The notes: generated by a model from the letters alone, not told the origin. A stretch of 64,000 bases of DNA from Arthrobacter terrae (GCF_015708085.1 NZ_JADNYM010000008.1:62001-126000); one strand, 5' to 3'; positions 28,430 through 38,638 are shown, counted from the first letter of the stretch. Made by a program: numbers and translations.

Positions 28430-28903
28430 ATGCCAATCCCGGCCGGGTTGCCGGAATCGTCATTGCTTCCACCCGGGCCGCTGCCGGGACGTATCCCGAC
28501 GCCAGTGCTCCGCTGATCGCCCAATGGCTGGCCACGCGCGGATTCGAGCTGCTCCCGGCGCAGATAGTACCGGACGGAGAGAACGTCCGCATCGCGCTGC
28601 AGAGCCTGCTCAACCAGCACCCCGCCGTCATTATCACCAGCGGCGGCACCGGATTGAGCGCCGATGACGTGACACCGGAAATGACGCTTCCACTGCTGGA
28701 GCGCGAGATTCCGGGCATCATGGAGGCGATCCGCGCGGCGGGAGCAGTGAAGACACCAACGGCGGCGCTGAGCCGGGGCTACGCCGGAGTCGCCGGCCGG
28801 ACCTTTGTGCTGAACCTGCCCGGCTCAGCCGGTGGAATTCGGGATGGGTTGGCGGTTCTGGCGCCGATGCTGGACCATATTTGCGATCAGCTGGAGGGCA
28901 GTC

Positions 28904-28914
<11 letters not shown>
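28426..28914 (+). CDS. mogA: MogA/MoaB family molybdopterin adenylyltransferase
   Basis: 162 residues. It activates molybdopterin by adenylation before metal insertion by MoeA. The motifs are [18 protein letters not shown] and the terminal [11 protein letters not shown]. The GTG start overlaps the moaC stop as GTGA. Family membership (MogA versus MoaB) is not resolved from sequence alone, but no other adenylyltransferase is in the cluster. Confidence 0.9.
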
Positions 28915-30269
<1,355 letters not shown>

Positions 30270-30271
30270 GA

Positions 30272-30733
30272 ATGTCAAAAACAAAAATCTGGGTCGGGCT
30301 GATCTGCCTGCTGCTGGTCTTTTATCTGGTGATTATGGTCCAGCGCGCCTTCCTGCTCCTCGCGGACCCCAACCTGACCTCCAAGGGCCTTGGGGCCGCT
30401 TATCTGGTGCTGCCGATGGTGGGCGCGTGGGCCCTGATCCGCGAACTGCTCTTCGGCTCGCGGATGGAACGACTGGCAAAAATCCTGGAAGCCGAGGGCG
30501 GTCTGCCGGTGGATGAGCTGCCGCGCACGCCCGGTGGCCGGATTGTCCGTGCGGCCGCGGACGCAGAATTTGCGAAGTACCAGTTGGAGGCGGAAGCGGC
30601 ACCGGAGAACTGGCGTTCCTGGTTTCGGCTTTCCTGCGCCTACGATGCGGCCGGGGACAGGACGCGGGCGCGCAAGACCATGCGTGCGGCCATCACCATG
30701 TTTCGCGCCGCTCCGGCCGCTGCAGGCCGCTGA
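30272..30733 (+). CDS. Two-helix membrane protein with TPR-like C-terminus
   Basis: 153 residues. Two transmembrane helices lie in the first 60 residues, then an acidic helical cytoplasmic part with W-R-S-W-F-R-L-S-C-A-Y-D-A-A-G-D-R-T-R-A-R, a tetratricopeptide-like helix pair. GGAGGCCTAGG overlaps the dapB stop, so it is translated with dapB. A gene of this shape next to dapB is usual in Arthrobacter-like genomes. Its role is unknown. Confidence 0.7.
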   Translation: MSKTKIWVGLICLLLVFYLVIMVQRAFLLLADPNLTSKGLGAAYLVLPMVGAWALIRELLFGSRMERLAKILEAEGGLPVDELPRTPGGRIVRAAADAEFAKYQLEAEAAPENWRSWFRLSCAYDAAGDRTRARKTMRAAITMFRAAPAAAGR

Positions 30734-30771
30734 CCGCGGCAGCGCGCGCGCTGTGCGTACAGGAGCAGGGC

Positions 30772-30777
30772 TAAGCT
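30772..30777 (+). promoter_or_regulatory. Likely leaderless -10 (TAAGCT) of the flavin oxidase gene
   Basis: TAAGCT ends six bases before the ATG, and no Shine-Dalgarno is close to it. The spacing matches the other leaderless-type starts in the window. Confidence 0.45.
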
Positions 30778-30783
30778 TTTGCC

Positions 30784-32400
30784 ATGTCCGACCAGCCCCT
30801 GCCATCCCGTCGCCAGCTGCTGCTGGTGTCTGCTGCAGCGCTGCTGACGGCTGGCTGCGAGGGCCGTGCCAGCGCTCCGTCAAGTGCGCCGCAGAGCCCA
30901 TCCGGCCCGGTTCCGAGCTCCGGTGGCCCGGTGCAGAGCTCCGCCACGAACGCCGCCGGTCCGCCGGACTGGCCGTCGCTGGCGTCCGGGCTCAAGGGCA
31001 CGCTGACGCTGCCGGACTCCAGCGCTGAGAACGCCGACCGCTACAACTCGCTGCGGCTGACCGAGAACCCGCGCTTCGATGCGGCCATGCCCCTTGCCGT
31101 GCTCTCGGCCGCGGCTGAGGAAGACGTCGCCGCTGCGGTGCAATTCGCCGTGCGGGAAAGGGTGCCGCTGGCGGTGCGCTCCGGCGGTCACGGCTACCGC
31201 GGATACTCCGCCGGTGGGGCGCCCGGAACGGGAATTGCTCCTTCGCTGGTGCTGGACACGCGCCCGCTGGCTGGAATCACCGTGGCCGCCGATGGCACCG
31301 CGACCATTGGCGCCGGTGCATCGCTGGTGTCGGTCTACGCCGCACTCGCCAATGCCGGCCGGGCGTTGGCCGCTGGATCCTGCCCCACAGTGGGAATAAC
31401 CGGTCTGGCCTTGGGCGGCGGTGTCGGCGTGCTGACCAGGGCCTATGGCCTGACCTGCGACGCGTTGACAGGCGTTCGGCTTGTCACCGCTGACGGCCGG
31501 ATCCGCACGGCCGACGCCAACAATGAGCCGGATCTGTTCTGGGCCTGCCGCGGTGGCGGCGGCGGCCTGCTGGGCGTGGTGACATCGCTGTCCTTCGCCA
31601 CGCAACCGGCTCCGGTGATCAGTACCGTGTATTTACAGTGGGATTACGCCGTCGCGGCGGCGGTTATCCAAGCCTGGCAGAACTGGGCGCCGCAGGCCGA
31701 CACCCGCCTCTGGTCGACGCTGAAACTGCTCGGCGGCAGCAACCACGCCGAGCCCTTGGTCCAGCTTTCCGGCACGTGGACGGGACCGGCGGCGGAACTG
31801 GACGCGCAGTTCGCGCCGCTGCACGCCGCCGTCGGCAGCTATCCACTTCTCACCCGCCCTGTCCTGAACCGCAGCTACCTCGACGTGATGCTCGGGTATG
31901 CCGGCTGTGCATCAACGCCGGTGGACCAATGTCACACCGGAACCGGCGGTGCGCTGCAGCGCGGTGCATTCAGCGGCACCTCGCATGTTCCCTACCGCAT
32001 GCTCGACGCCGGCGGGGTAGCTGCGCTGTTGGCGCGCGTGCAGGCGGCATCGGCCGTGCCTGGGCTGGTCGAAGGCGGGGTCTCACTCGACGCCCTGGGC
32101 GGCGCGGTAGCCAAGGCGGCCCCGGACGCGACCGCGTTTGTCCACCGCCAAGCCCTGGCCACCGTCCAGTACACCGCAACGTATGCCAGCGGCGTTGACC
32201 CGGCGCCGTTCGACGCGTATGTCCGCGGAAGCCGCGCCGCCATGGTTCCCTCGTGGGGCAATGGCGCCTACGTTAACTATGCGGACGCAAGTATCCCGGA
32301 CTCCGCTGCCGCCTATTTCGGTGTCAATGCCGGCCGGCTCAAGGAGATCAAGGCGACTGTTGATCCGGACAACCTCTTCAACCTGCCGCAAGGGTATTAG
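30784..32400 (+). CDS. FAD-binding oxidase lipoprotein (berberine-bridge-enzyme-like)
   Basis: 538 residues. The N-terminus has a lipoprotein signal with lipobox L-T-A-G-C near residue 24 and a Ser/Pro linker. The body is a vanillyl-alcohol-oxidase fold: the PP-loop motif V-R-S-G-G-H-G-Y holds the histidine that can take 8-alpha-linked FAD, and G-S-C-P-T-V-G-I-T-G-L-A-L-G-G-G holds the cysteine used by bicovalent members. The C-terminus N-Y-A-D-x-x and N-L-F-N-L-P-Q is the BBE domain. Members oxidise sugars, alcohols or aromatic compounds with O2. An extracytoplasmic substrate is inferred from the lipid anchor. Confidence 0.9.
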   Translation: MSDQPLPSRRQLLLVSAAALLTAGCEGRASAPSSAPQSPSGPVPSSGGPVQSSATNAAGPPDWPSLASGLKGTLTLPDSSAENADRYNSLRLTENPRFDAAMPLAVLSAAAEEDVAAAVQFAVRERVPLAVRSGGHGYRGYSAGGAPGTGIAPSLVLDTRPLAGITVAADGTATIGAGASLVSVYAALANAGRALAAGSCPTVGITGLALGGGVGVLTRAYGLTCDALTGVRLVTADGRIRTADANNEPDLFWACRGGGGGLLGVVTSLSFATQPAPVISTVYLQWDYAVAAAVIQAWQNWAPQADTRLWSTLKLLGGSNHAEPLVQLSGTWTGPAAELDAQFAPLHAAVGSYPLLTRPVLNRSYLDVMLGYAGCASTPVDQCHTGTGGALQRGAFSGTSHVPYRMLDAGGVAALLARVQAASAVPGLVEGGVSLDALGGAVAKAAPDATAFVHRQALATVQYTATYASGVDPAPFDAYVRGSRAAMVPSWGNGAYVNYADASIPDSAAAYFGVNAGRLKEIKATVDPDNLFNLPQGY

Positions 32401-32533
32401 CAGCAGGGCAACTAATCCGTACCTGCCGACTCGCTGACGTGCGATGGCGTTCGCCGCCGTCATAATTGATCGACTTTAGCGTGTCCGCTTGCCGCGGTGT
32501 GGGCGCGTTGCTTCAGACCGCGGACGGAACGGG

Positions 32534-32539
32534 TAACGT
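32534..32539 (+). promoter_or_regulatory. Likely leaderless -10 (TAACGT) of dapA
   Basis: TAACGT ends seven bases before the dapA ATG. No Shine-Dalgarno is present. It fits the same spacing class as dapB, ftsK and others in this window. Confidence 0.4.
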
Positions 32540-32546
32540 TTTAGCC

Positions 32547-33452
32547 ATGGCTGAGTCTGATACGCGCAATTATCCCTTTGGAACGCTGGTGACCGCGATG
32601 GTTACTCCCTTTACCGCAGACGGTGCGGTGGACTATCAGCAGGCCGCCGAGCTGGCCGGCAGGCTCGTGGACGACGGGTGCGACGGACTCGTTGTCACCG
32701 GGACAACGGGTGAAACGTCAACGTTGACAGATGAAGAAAACCTAGGCATGTTCGAGGCTGTCGTGGGCGCAGTCGGTGGCCGTGCCAAGGTGATCGCCGG
32801 GACCGGTACCAACGACACCCGCCACTCAATCAGCCTTTCCCAGCGTGCCGCTGCGTTGGGGGTGGACGGACTGCTGCTGGTCACGCCCTATTACAACAAG
32901 CCCAGCCAGGGAGGAATCCAGGCGCACTTTGAGGCCGTGGCGGACTCGACGGAGCTTCCGGTGATGCTGTACGACATTCCCGGCCGCAGCGGCGTCCCCA
33001 TCGCCACAGAAACGATTATCCGGCTGGCGGATCACCGGCGGATCCTTGCGCTCAAGGATGCGAAGTCGGATTTTTCCGCTACGACGCGGGTGCTGGCCAA
33101 TACCGATCTAGACGTGTATTCGGGCGACGACGGCCTGACGCTGCCGTGGATGGCCGCCGGCGCCGTCGGACTCGTCAGCGTTTCCGCACACGTTGCTACG
33201 AAGAAATTCCGCGCCCTCATTGATGCCGCGCATGCCGGCGACTTTGCCACTGCCCGGATCCTGCACTTTGAGCTGGATCCGGTGGTGCGTGCCGTAATGA
33301 CCCATATTCAAGGTGCCGTTTCCACCAAGCAGATTCTCAAGTGGCAGGGCGTGCTGCCCAACTCGATGGTTCGGCTGCCGCTGCTGGAACCGGGCCAGGC
33401 CGAGATCGACGTAATTAAGGCCGATCTGGCAGAAGCCGGAATAGCGCTTTGA
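32547..33452 (+). CDS. dapA: 4-hydroxy-tetrahydrodipicolinate synthase DapA
   Basis: Condenses pyruvate and aspartate semialdehyde, the first step of the diaminopimelate pathway. It has the family motifs G-T-T-G-E-T-S-T-L, the Tyr in T-P-Y-Y-N-K-P, and the Schiff-base lysine Lys170 in L-A-L-K-D-A-K. ATG 32547 gives 301 residues with the usual N-terminus F-G-T-L-V-T-A-M-V-T-P-F; the frame is open upstream to 32466 but that extension is not conserved. Confidence 0.96.
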   Translation: MAESDTRNYPFGTLVTAMVTPFTADGAVDYQQAAELAGRLVDDGCDGLVVTGTTGETSTLTDEENLGMFEAVVGAVGGRAKVIAGTGTNDTRHSISLSQRAAALGVDGLLLVTPYYNKPSQGGIQAHFEAVADSTELPVMLYDIPGRSGVPIATETIIRLADHRRILALKDAKSDFSATTRVLANTDLDVYSGDDGLTLPWMAAGAVGLVSVSAHVATKKFRALIDAAHAGDFATARILHFELDPVVRAVMTHIQGAVSTKQILKWQGVLPNSMVRLPLLEPGQAEIDVIKADLAEAGIAL

Positions 33453-33668
33453 TTCCCGGTTGATCCGGCGATGATCATTTTGCGTGGCTGGGCAGAGGGC
33501 ATTGATCTGCCGAAGCCGGACTGCACTAATGCCAATGTCCGCGCCAGTGTTTATTCCGGCGGCACTTCAGGGCGCAGGGCGGGCGCTCCTTGCTGCCGGC
33601 CGGTGCATCTGTTCCCGGCACCTTCCACACGGCCTGGGGAAATGCCCGGAATTGCAGTGATTCACAGG
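33453..33668. other. Short dapA-ftsK spacer with no recognised gene
   Basis: The 220-base stretch between dapA and ftsK holds only a 73-codon frame (33471-33692) with no family resemblance and no good ribosome-binding site. In many actinobacteria, including Mycobacterium tuberculosis and other Arthrobacter, a ribonuclease J gene lies here between dapA and ftsK. None is present in this window. Confidence 0.6.
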
Positions 33669-33674
33669 TACTAT
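33669..33674 (+). promoter_or_regulatory. Likely leaderless -10 (TACTAT) of ftsK
   Basis: TACTAT ends seven bases before ATG 33682. This predicts a leaderless ftsK transcript and favours the 33682 start over the in-frame ATG at 33673. Confidence 0.45.
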
Positions 33675-33681
33675 GGCGGAT

Positions 33682-36645
33682 ATGGCGACTAGAACTTCCC
33701 CCGCCCGCCCGTCTGCCGGCCGTTCGGGCGGTACCTCCGGGCGCTCCCCGAAGTCCACCAACCGGCCGGCCTCATCGGACAAGCAACCGGGCACGCAACC
33801 GAGGGCACAGCCGCGCACAAAAGCACCCGACCCCGAGCCGGAAATCCGTCCCATCTGGCCGGCGCGGCTCATCGCCGCCTGCTGGCAGGGAATCGGACAC
33901 CTCCTCGGCGGTGTCACCCGCAGAATGGGGCGGGATCTGAGCGCGCTGCCGCCGGAGGAACGCCGTGACGGAAGCGGTCTGTTCTTTGTGCTGCTTGCCG
34001 CTTTCATCGCGACCTTCGAGTGGTGGGGGCTGACAGGCGGGTTCGTTGATGGGGTGCACGGTGTCCTGCGCGGAACGTTCGGCTGGTTCGCCGTGGTCCT
34101 TCCGCCGATGCTGCTGATCTTCGCCATCCGGGTCTTCCGCCGGCCGGCGGATGTGCGGGGAAACAATCGCGTTGCCATTGGCTTTAGCCTGCTCACGCTC
34201 GCCGGAACGAGCCTGGCCCATGTAGGGGGCGGCATGCCGGGGCCGGGCGGCGACTTCGCCGGTCTGCAGGCCGCCGGCGGCATGCTCGGCTTCCTGGCCG
34301 GCGGCCTGTTGGCCGGGGTCAATGTCTGGTTGGCCGTGGCCGTCTGGTCGGTACTGGCGTTTGTCAGTGTGCTGATTCTGACGGCTACCCCGTTCCGGGC
34401 GATTCCGATGCGGTTGCGCGCGCTGTACGAGGCCCTGATGGGGCAGTATCCGGACGAGGCGGCAATGGATGCCGCAGGACATGATCAGAGCTACCTCTAT
34501 GACGAGGACGGCCAGGCATCCGGACGGGACACCGAGGCCCGCGTCGGCCGGAAAAAGGGCAAGGGGCTGTTCGGGCGCAAACGCGGGGCCGACGATGGCG
34601 CGCTGCTGGACGGTTATGTCGGCGACGAGGCGTTTGAGCGTGCGCTGATTGACGACGACGGCACGCATCCTGCGCCGTCCGCCGGCGCTGTTCCGGCACG
34701 GGCCGAGCCTGCGGTGGCTCCGGGCGTCCGCCGCCCCACCCAGGCCGAAATCGCGGCCGACAAGATCAAGGCCCGACAGGGGCTGGCCACCAGCACGGAT
34801 GCCGCTCCGGTGACGGAAGCCATTTCCACCGTGGCTTCGGGTATCGGCGGCGCGGGCTCTACGTCCACGGGGTCCGGTGCTGCAGCAACCGTGGCTGCAC
34901 CGACGGTTCCGGTGCTGTCCCGGGTTCCGGCTCCGCAGCCGCCGATTCCGCAGCGCACCGAACAGCTCTCGCTGGCCGGGGACGTCACCTACACGCTGCC
35001 CGATGCCGAATTGCTGGCTCCCGGCACGCCGCCGAAGGAACGCTCCGAAGCCAATGACGCCGTCGTCGCCGCCCTGACCGACACGCTGACGCAATTTAAC
35101 GTGGACGCGCAGGTAACCGGCTTCTCCCGCGGGCCCACCGTGACCCGATATGAGATAGAGCTCGGTTCCGGCACCAAGGTCGAGCGCGTCACACAGCTGT
35201 CCAAGAACATTTCCTACGCGGTTGCCAGTGCCGATGTCCGCATCCTCTCGCCCATCCCCGGCAAGTCCGCCATCGGTATCGAAATCCCCAACACGGACCG
35301 CGAAACCGTGTCGCTGGGGGACGTGCTGCGGAGCCAGAACGCGCGCCGCAATGAGCATCCCATGGTGATGGGCGTCGGCAAGGACGTGGAAGGCGGCTTC
35401 GTGGTGGCCAACCTCGCCAAGATGCCGCACCTTCTGGTGGCCGGAGCCACCGGGGCCGGCAAGTCCTCGTTTGTGAACTCGATGATTACCTCCATCCTGA
35501 TGCGGGCCACCCCGGATGAGGTGCGGATGGTAATGGTGGACCCCAAGCGCGTGGAACTGACCGCGTACGAGGGCGTCCCGCACCTGATCACGCCCATCAT
35601 CACCAACCCGAAGAAGGCCGCCGAGGCACTGCAGTGGGTGGTCCGGGAAATGGACACCCGCTACGACGATCTCTCCAATTACGGCTTCAAGCACATCGAC
35701 GACTTCAACAAGGCCGTGCGCGCCGGCAAGGTGCACCCGCCGGTTGATTCCAAGCGCGTCGTCAAGCCGTACCCGTATCTGCTGATCATTGTGGACGAGC
35801 TCGCGGACCTGATGATGGTCGCCCCGCGCGACGTCGAGGATTCGATTGTCCGCATCACCCAGCTGGCCCGCGCCGCCGGGATCCACCTGGTGCTGGCTAC
35901 CCAACGTCCCTCCGTTGACGTGGTGACCGGTCTGATTAAGGCCAACGTCCCGTCCCGGATGGCGTTCGCCACGTCCTCGGTGACGGATTCCCGCGTCGTC
36001 CTGGACCAGCCCGGTGCGGAGAAGCTGATCGGTCAGGGAGATGCGCTCTTCCTGCCGATGGGCGCCTCCAAGGCCATCCGGGTGCAGGGCGCCTGGGTCA
36101 CGGAATCGGAAATCCACCAGGTCGTGGAACATGTGAAGGGGCAGCTGAAGGCGGTCTACCGCCAGGATGTTGCGGTAGAGGCGCCGAAGAAACAAATCGA
36201 CGACGACATCGGCGACGATCTGGACGTCCTGCTGCAGGCCACGGAGTTGGTGGTGACCACACAGTTTGGCTCCACCTCGATGCTGCAGCGCAAGCTCCGC
36301 GTCGGTTTTGCCAAGGCGGGCCGGCTGATGGATCTGCTCGAATCCAGGGGAGTAGTGGGGCCCTCCGAAGGTTCCAAGGCCCGCGACGTGCTGGTCAAGC
36401 CCGATGACCTCGCGGCTACTTTGTCGGCATTGCGCGGGGATGACGCTGCGGCGCAGGCCCCGGTGAGTCCCTCCACAGCTGCACTGGCGGAGAACGCCAA
36501 TGCCAATCACGGCTACGGCGGCGATCTGGTGGCGGATGACCTTGCCGCCCGCACACACGCGGTGGAGTACTACGATGGCGCAGATGTGCCATCCGGGGAG
36601 GACGACGACGGCGACAGCGACGCTTGGTCCCTGACCGGGCGTTGA
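33682..36645 (+). CDS. ftsK: DNA translocase FtsK
   Basis: 987 residues. The N-terminal quarter has four transmembrane helices that anchor the protein at the septum. A charged, low-complexity linker follows, then the RecA-like motor with Walker A G-A-T-G-A-G-K-S at residues 588-595 and Walker B I-I-V-D-E-L-A-D-L. The C-terminal gamma domain (S-T-S-M-L-Q-R-K-L-R-V-G-F-A-K-A) reads KOPS-like sequences. It pumps DNA to resolve chromosome dimers with XerCD. Start 33682 begins M-A-T-R-T-S-P-A-R; 33673 is the alternative. Confidence 0.95.
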   Translation: MATRTSPARPSAGRSGGTSGRSPKSTNRPASSDKQPGTQPRAQPRTKAPDPEPEIRPIWPARLIAACWQGIGHLLGGVTRRMGRDLSALPPEERRDGSGLFFVLLAAFIATFEWWGLTGGFVDGVHGVLRGTFGWFAVVLPPMLLIFAIRVFRRPADVRGNNRVAIGFSLLTLAGTSLAHVGGGMPGPGGDFAGLQAAGGMLGFLAGGLLAGVNVWLAVAVWSVLAFVSVLILTATPFRAIPMRLRALYEALMGQYPDEAAMDAAGHDQSYLYDEDGQASGRDTEARVGRKKGKGLFGRKRGADDGALLDGYVGDEAFERALIDDDGTHPAPSAGAVPARAEPAVAPGVRRPTQAEIAADKIKARQGLATSTDAAPVTEAISTVASGIGGAGSTSTGSGAAATVAAPTVPVLSRVPAPQPPIPQRTEQLSLAGDVTYTLPDAELLAPGTPPKERSEANDAVVAALTDTLTQFNVDAQVTGFSRGPTVTRYEIELGSGTKVERVTQLSKNISYAVASADVRILSPIPGKSAIGIEIPNTDRETVSLGDVLRSQNARRNEHPMVMGVGKDVEGGFVVANLAKMPHLLVAGATGAGKSSFVNSMITSILMRATPDEVRMVMVDPKRVELTAYEGVPHLITPIITNPKKAAEALQWVVREMDTRYDDLSNYGFKHIDDFNKAVRAGKVHPPVDSKRVVKPYPYLLIIVDELADLMMVAPRDVEDSIVRITQLARAAGIHLVLATQRPSVDVVTGLIKANVPSRMAFATSSVTDSRVVLDQPGAEKLIGQGDALFLPMGASKAIRVQGAWVTESEIHQVVEHVKGQLKAVYRQDVAVEAPKKQIDDDIGDDLDVLLQATELVVTTQFGSTSMLQRKLRVGFAKAGRLMDLLESRGVVGPSEGSKARDVLVKPDDLAATLSALRGDDAAAQAPVSPSTAALAENANANHGYGGDLVADDLAARTHAVEYYDGADVPSGEDDDGDSDAWSLTGR

Positions 36646-36780
36646 GGGGCGGCGTCGCGCGGCGGCGGCTGAACGTGGCACGTCCCGGGGCCTCGCGCGA
36701 ACGGTCGCTAACTGTCGTTTTAGTAGTCGTTTTAGCGTCGGGATAACGGCAGATAGTGACCGTTGGGCAATGGCGTGCCC

Positions 36781-36964
36781 GCCGGCGGGCCCCTCGGCGG
36801 GTAGCGGCTCCCGCCTCCCACCGGCCAAAGGCCGCCGGCGGGCCCCTCGGCGGGTAGCGGCTCCCGCCTCCCACCGGCCAAAGGCCGCCGGCGGGCCCCT
36901 CGGCGGGTAGCGGCTCCCGCCTCCCACCGGCCAAAGGCCGCCGGCGGGCCCCTCGGCGGGTAGC
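36781..36964. repeat. 53-bp tandem repeat, 3.5 units, abutting pgsA
   Basis: Three full, essentially identical 53-base units start at 36781, 36834 and 36887, and a fourth starts at 36940 but breaks off after about 25 bases at the pgsA promoter. Each unit begins GCCGGCGGGCCCCTCGGCGG and contains a hairpin GGCGGG-(8 bases)-CCCGCC and a palindromic GC block. It lies in the 324-base ftsK-pgsA spacer, whose first half (36646-36780) has no clear feature. It encodes nothing plausible on either strand and is probably a variable-number locus. Confidence 0.92.
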
Positions 36965-36966
36965 CT
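36961..36966 (+). promoter_or_regulatory. Likely leaderless -10 (TAGCCT) of pgsA at the repeat end
   Basis: TAGCCT ends exactly six bases before GTG 36973. It starts where the fourth repeat unit diverges: other units read TAGCGG at this place. The -35 region would therefore lie inside the repeat. Confidence 0.45.
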
Positions 36967-36972
36967 TAGGTG

Positions 36973-37566
36973 GTGAGCGAATCGACCGCGCCGGCCGCGC
37001 AGCTATGGAACCTGCCTAACATCCTGACGATGTTGCGGATTGTGCTGGTGCCGTTCTTCATCTGGTTCCTGCTCGCGGATAACGGTGCGGAGGGGATCTG
37101 GCGCTGGGTTGCCGTCCTGGCGTTCGCCGTCGCCATTTACACGGACAAGCTGGACGGCGACATCGCCCGCAAACGCGGGCAGGTGACCGACTTCGGAAAA
37201 ATCGCCGACCCGATTGCTGACAAACTCCTGATTGGCTCGGCGCTGATAATTCTTTCGGCGCTCCAGGAGCTGCCGTGGTGGGTGACCATCCTGATGCTGG
37301 TCCGCGAAGTGGGCATCACCGTGTTGCGGTTCGTAGTGATCCGGTACGGCGTCATTCCGGCATCGCGTGGCGGAAAGCTCAAGACGGTGCTGCAGACAGC
37401 GGCAATTTTCCTTTATCTTCTGCCGCTGAGCACGGTCGCGCCGTGGCTTGGCATCATTGCTTTGATCGTCATTCTCGTCGCACTGTTGGTTACCTTGGTC
37501 ACCGGCGTTGACTACATCGTTCAGGCCATCCGGTTGCGGGCGGCAGTAAAGGCGGGGCCTTCGTGA
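36973..37566 (+). CDS. pgsA: CDP-diacylglycerol--glycerol-3-phosphate 3-phosphatidyltransferase PgsA
   Basis: Makes phosphatidylglycerophosphate, the precursor of phosphatidylglycerol and cardiolipin. It carries the CDP-alcohol phosphotransferase motif D-K-L-D-G-D-I-A-R-K-R-G with the later G-K-I-A-D-P-I-A-D-K (D-G-x2-A-R-x8-G-x3-D-x3-D). It is about 197 residues with several transmembrane helices. GTG 36973 is chosen over GTG 36970 from the spacing to TAGCCT. The gene overlaps cinA by GTGA. Confidence 0.93.
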   Translation: MSESTAPAAQLWNLPNILTMLRIVLVPFFIWFLLADNGAEGIWRWVAVLAFAVAIYTDKLDGDIARKRGQVTDFGKIADPIADKLLIGSALIILSALQELPWWVTILMLVREVGITVLRFVVIRYGVIPASRGGKLKTVLQTAAIFLYLLPLSTVAPWLGIIALIVILVALLVTLVTGVDYIVQAIRLRAAVKAGPS

Positions 37567-38054
37567 TTATTTTGGATCTTCCGCGGATTATTGCCGATGC
37601 GACAGCCGCCGGGCTGAGCGTGGCGACGGCAGAGTCGCTCACCGGCGGGATGGTCGCCGCAGCGCTGGTCCAGGTTCCGGGAGCATCGGCCATGCTACTG
37701 GGCGGGGTCATCGCATACCAGAATTCGGTGAAGTCCTCGGTCCTCGGCGTCAGCGCCGGGCTATTGGAAAGCTCCGGGGCCGTTGATCCTGAAGTGGCCC
37801 GGGAAATGGCGCTGGGAGCATGCCGGATCACCGGTGCCCGAGTGGGCGTAGCCACCACCGGGGTCGCCGGTCCGGAACCGCACGGCGGAAAGTCAGTAGG
37901 TAGTGTTTACATCGGTATAGCGCTCGACGGTGTAGCGCAGGCCTACGAGTACCACTTTGCGGGCGTGCGCTCCGACGTCCGGCAGCAGGCGTGTGATGAA
38001 GCGCTGTCCTTGCTGCAGCAGGTGGTGGCCCAGGTCCGGGAACAAAACCCGTAA
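37563..38054 (+). CDS. cinA: CinA-family nicotinamide-nucleotide amidohydrolase (PncC-type)
   Basis: 163 residues that contain only the C-terminal CinA domain, which deamidates NMN. It has A-E-S-L-T-G-G, G-G-V-I-A-Y, G-V-A-G-P-E-P-H-G-G-K-S-V-G-S-V-Y-I. GTG overlaps the pgsA stop. The pgsA-cinA-clgR-recA-recX order is typical of actinobacteria. The pathway role is NAD(P) by-product recycling; a competence role is not shown here. Confidence 0.92.
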   Translation: MIILDLPRIIADATAAGLSVATAESLTGGMVAAALVQVPGASAMLLGGVIAYQNSVKSSVLGVSAGLLESSGAVDPEVAREMALGACRITGARVGVATTGVAGPEPHGGKSVGSVYIGIALDGVAQAYEYHFAGVRSDVRQQACDEALSLLQQVVAQVREQNP

Positions 38055-38272
38055 CCCAATAGTTAGTCATAATGAAAGCGGGCAGGGAGTTCCGGTCTTA
38101 GGATTGGATGACCAACCTGCCGACACGGCAACCGGGCAACGCCGGTCGTCGTACCGAACAAAGAGGGAGCAAGGCGATACAGATGGTGAAGCAACCCGTA
38201 TCCATAAACGGCGTGGTGCGCTGGCGGGATGTGGGTTTGACCGAGGCAAAGCACGAGCAGAAGGAGCGCAAG

Positions 38273-38620
38273 ATGGTTGTTTTACGCCATGAGATCGGTG
38301 ATGTCTTGCGCGACGTCCGTCAACGCCAGGGTCGTACCCTCCGTGAAGTCTCACATAACGCGCGTGTCTCGCTGGGGTACCTCAGCGAAGTTGAACGTGG
38401 GCAGAAGGAAGCGTCCTCCGAGCTGCTGTCCTCTATCTGTTCGGCCCTTGAGGTACCACTGTCACTGATGCTCCGGGAGGTCAGCGACAGACTGGCCATA
38501 GCCGAGGGCGTCTCGATTCCGGATACCGTTCCGCAGGAGTTCTCTGCCCGCTATGGCAGGGATCTGGGCGAGGAAATTTCCGATGAACTGAGCAAGGATC
38601 TAGTGTCCAACGCGTTCTAG
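38273..38620 (+). CDS. clgR: ClgR-like helix-turn-helix transcriptional regulator
   Basis: 115 residues. The XRE-type HTH ([23 protein letters not shown], split here for length) is highly like ClgR, the actinobacterial activator of clp protease and recA-region genes. The ATG at 38273 has AAGGAG seven bases upstream, so it is preferred. The frame is open further back, and an alternative ATG at 38183 would add 30 residues ([10 protein letters not shown]) that some annotations include. A strong terminator follows. The 218 bases before it hold a CATAAT (38068-38073) as a possible -10. Confidence 0.85.
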   Translation: MVVLRHEIGDVLRDVRQRQGRTLREVSHNARVSLGYLSEVERGQKEASSELLSSICSALEVPLSLMLREVSDRLAIAEGVSIPDTVPQEFSARYGRDLGEEISDELSKDLVSNAF

Positions 38621-38638
38621 TCTTGTAGTACTTGAGTT

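Noticed and set aside
33471-33692. 73-codon frame between dapA and ftsK
   Set aside because: No SD, no similarity, and it overlaps the ftsK promoter and start.
33772-36927. A 1051-codon open frame on the minus strand opposite ftsK
   Set aside because: High-GC coding sequence often leaves a long open antisense frame. The product has no recognisable family, and ftsK is certain on the plus strand.
38108-38272. Longer N-terminus of the ClgR-like protein
   Set aside because: The frame is open, but AAGGAG is placed correctly only for ATG 38273. The longer form is kept as an alternative in the gene entry.
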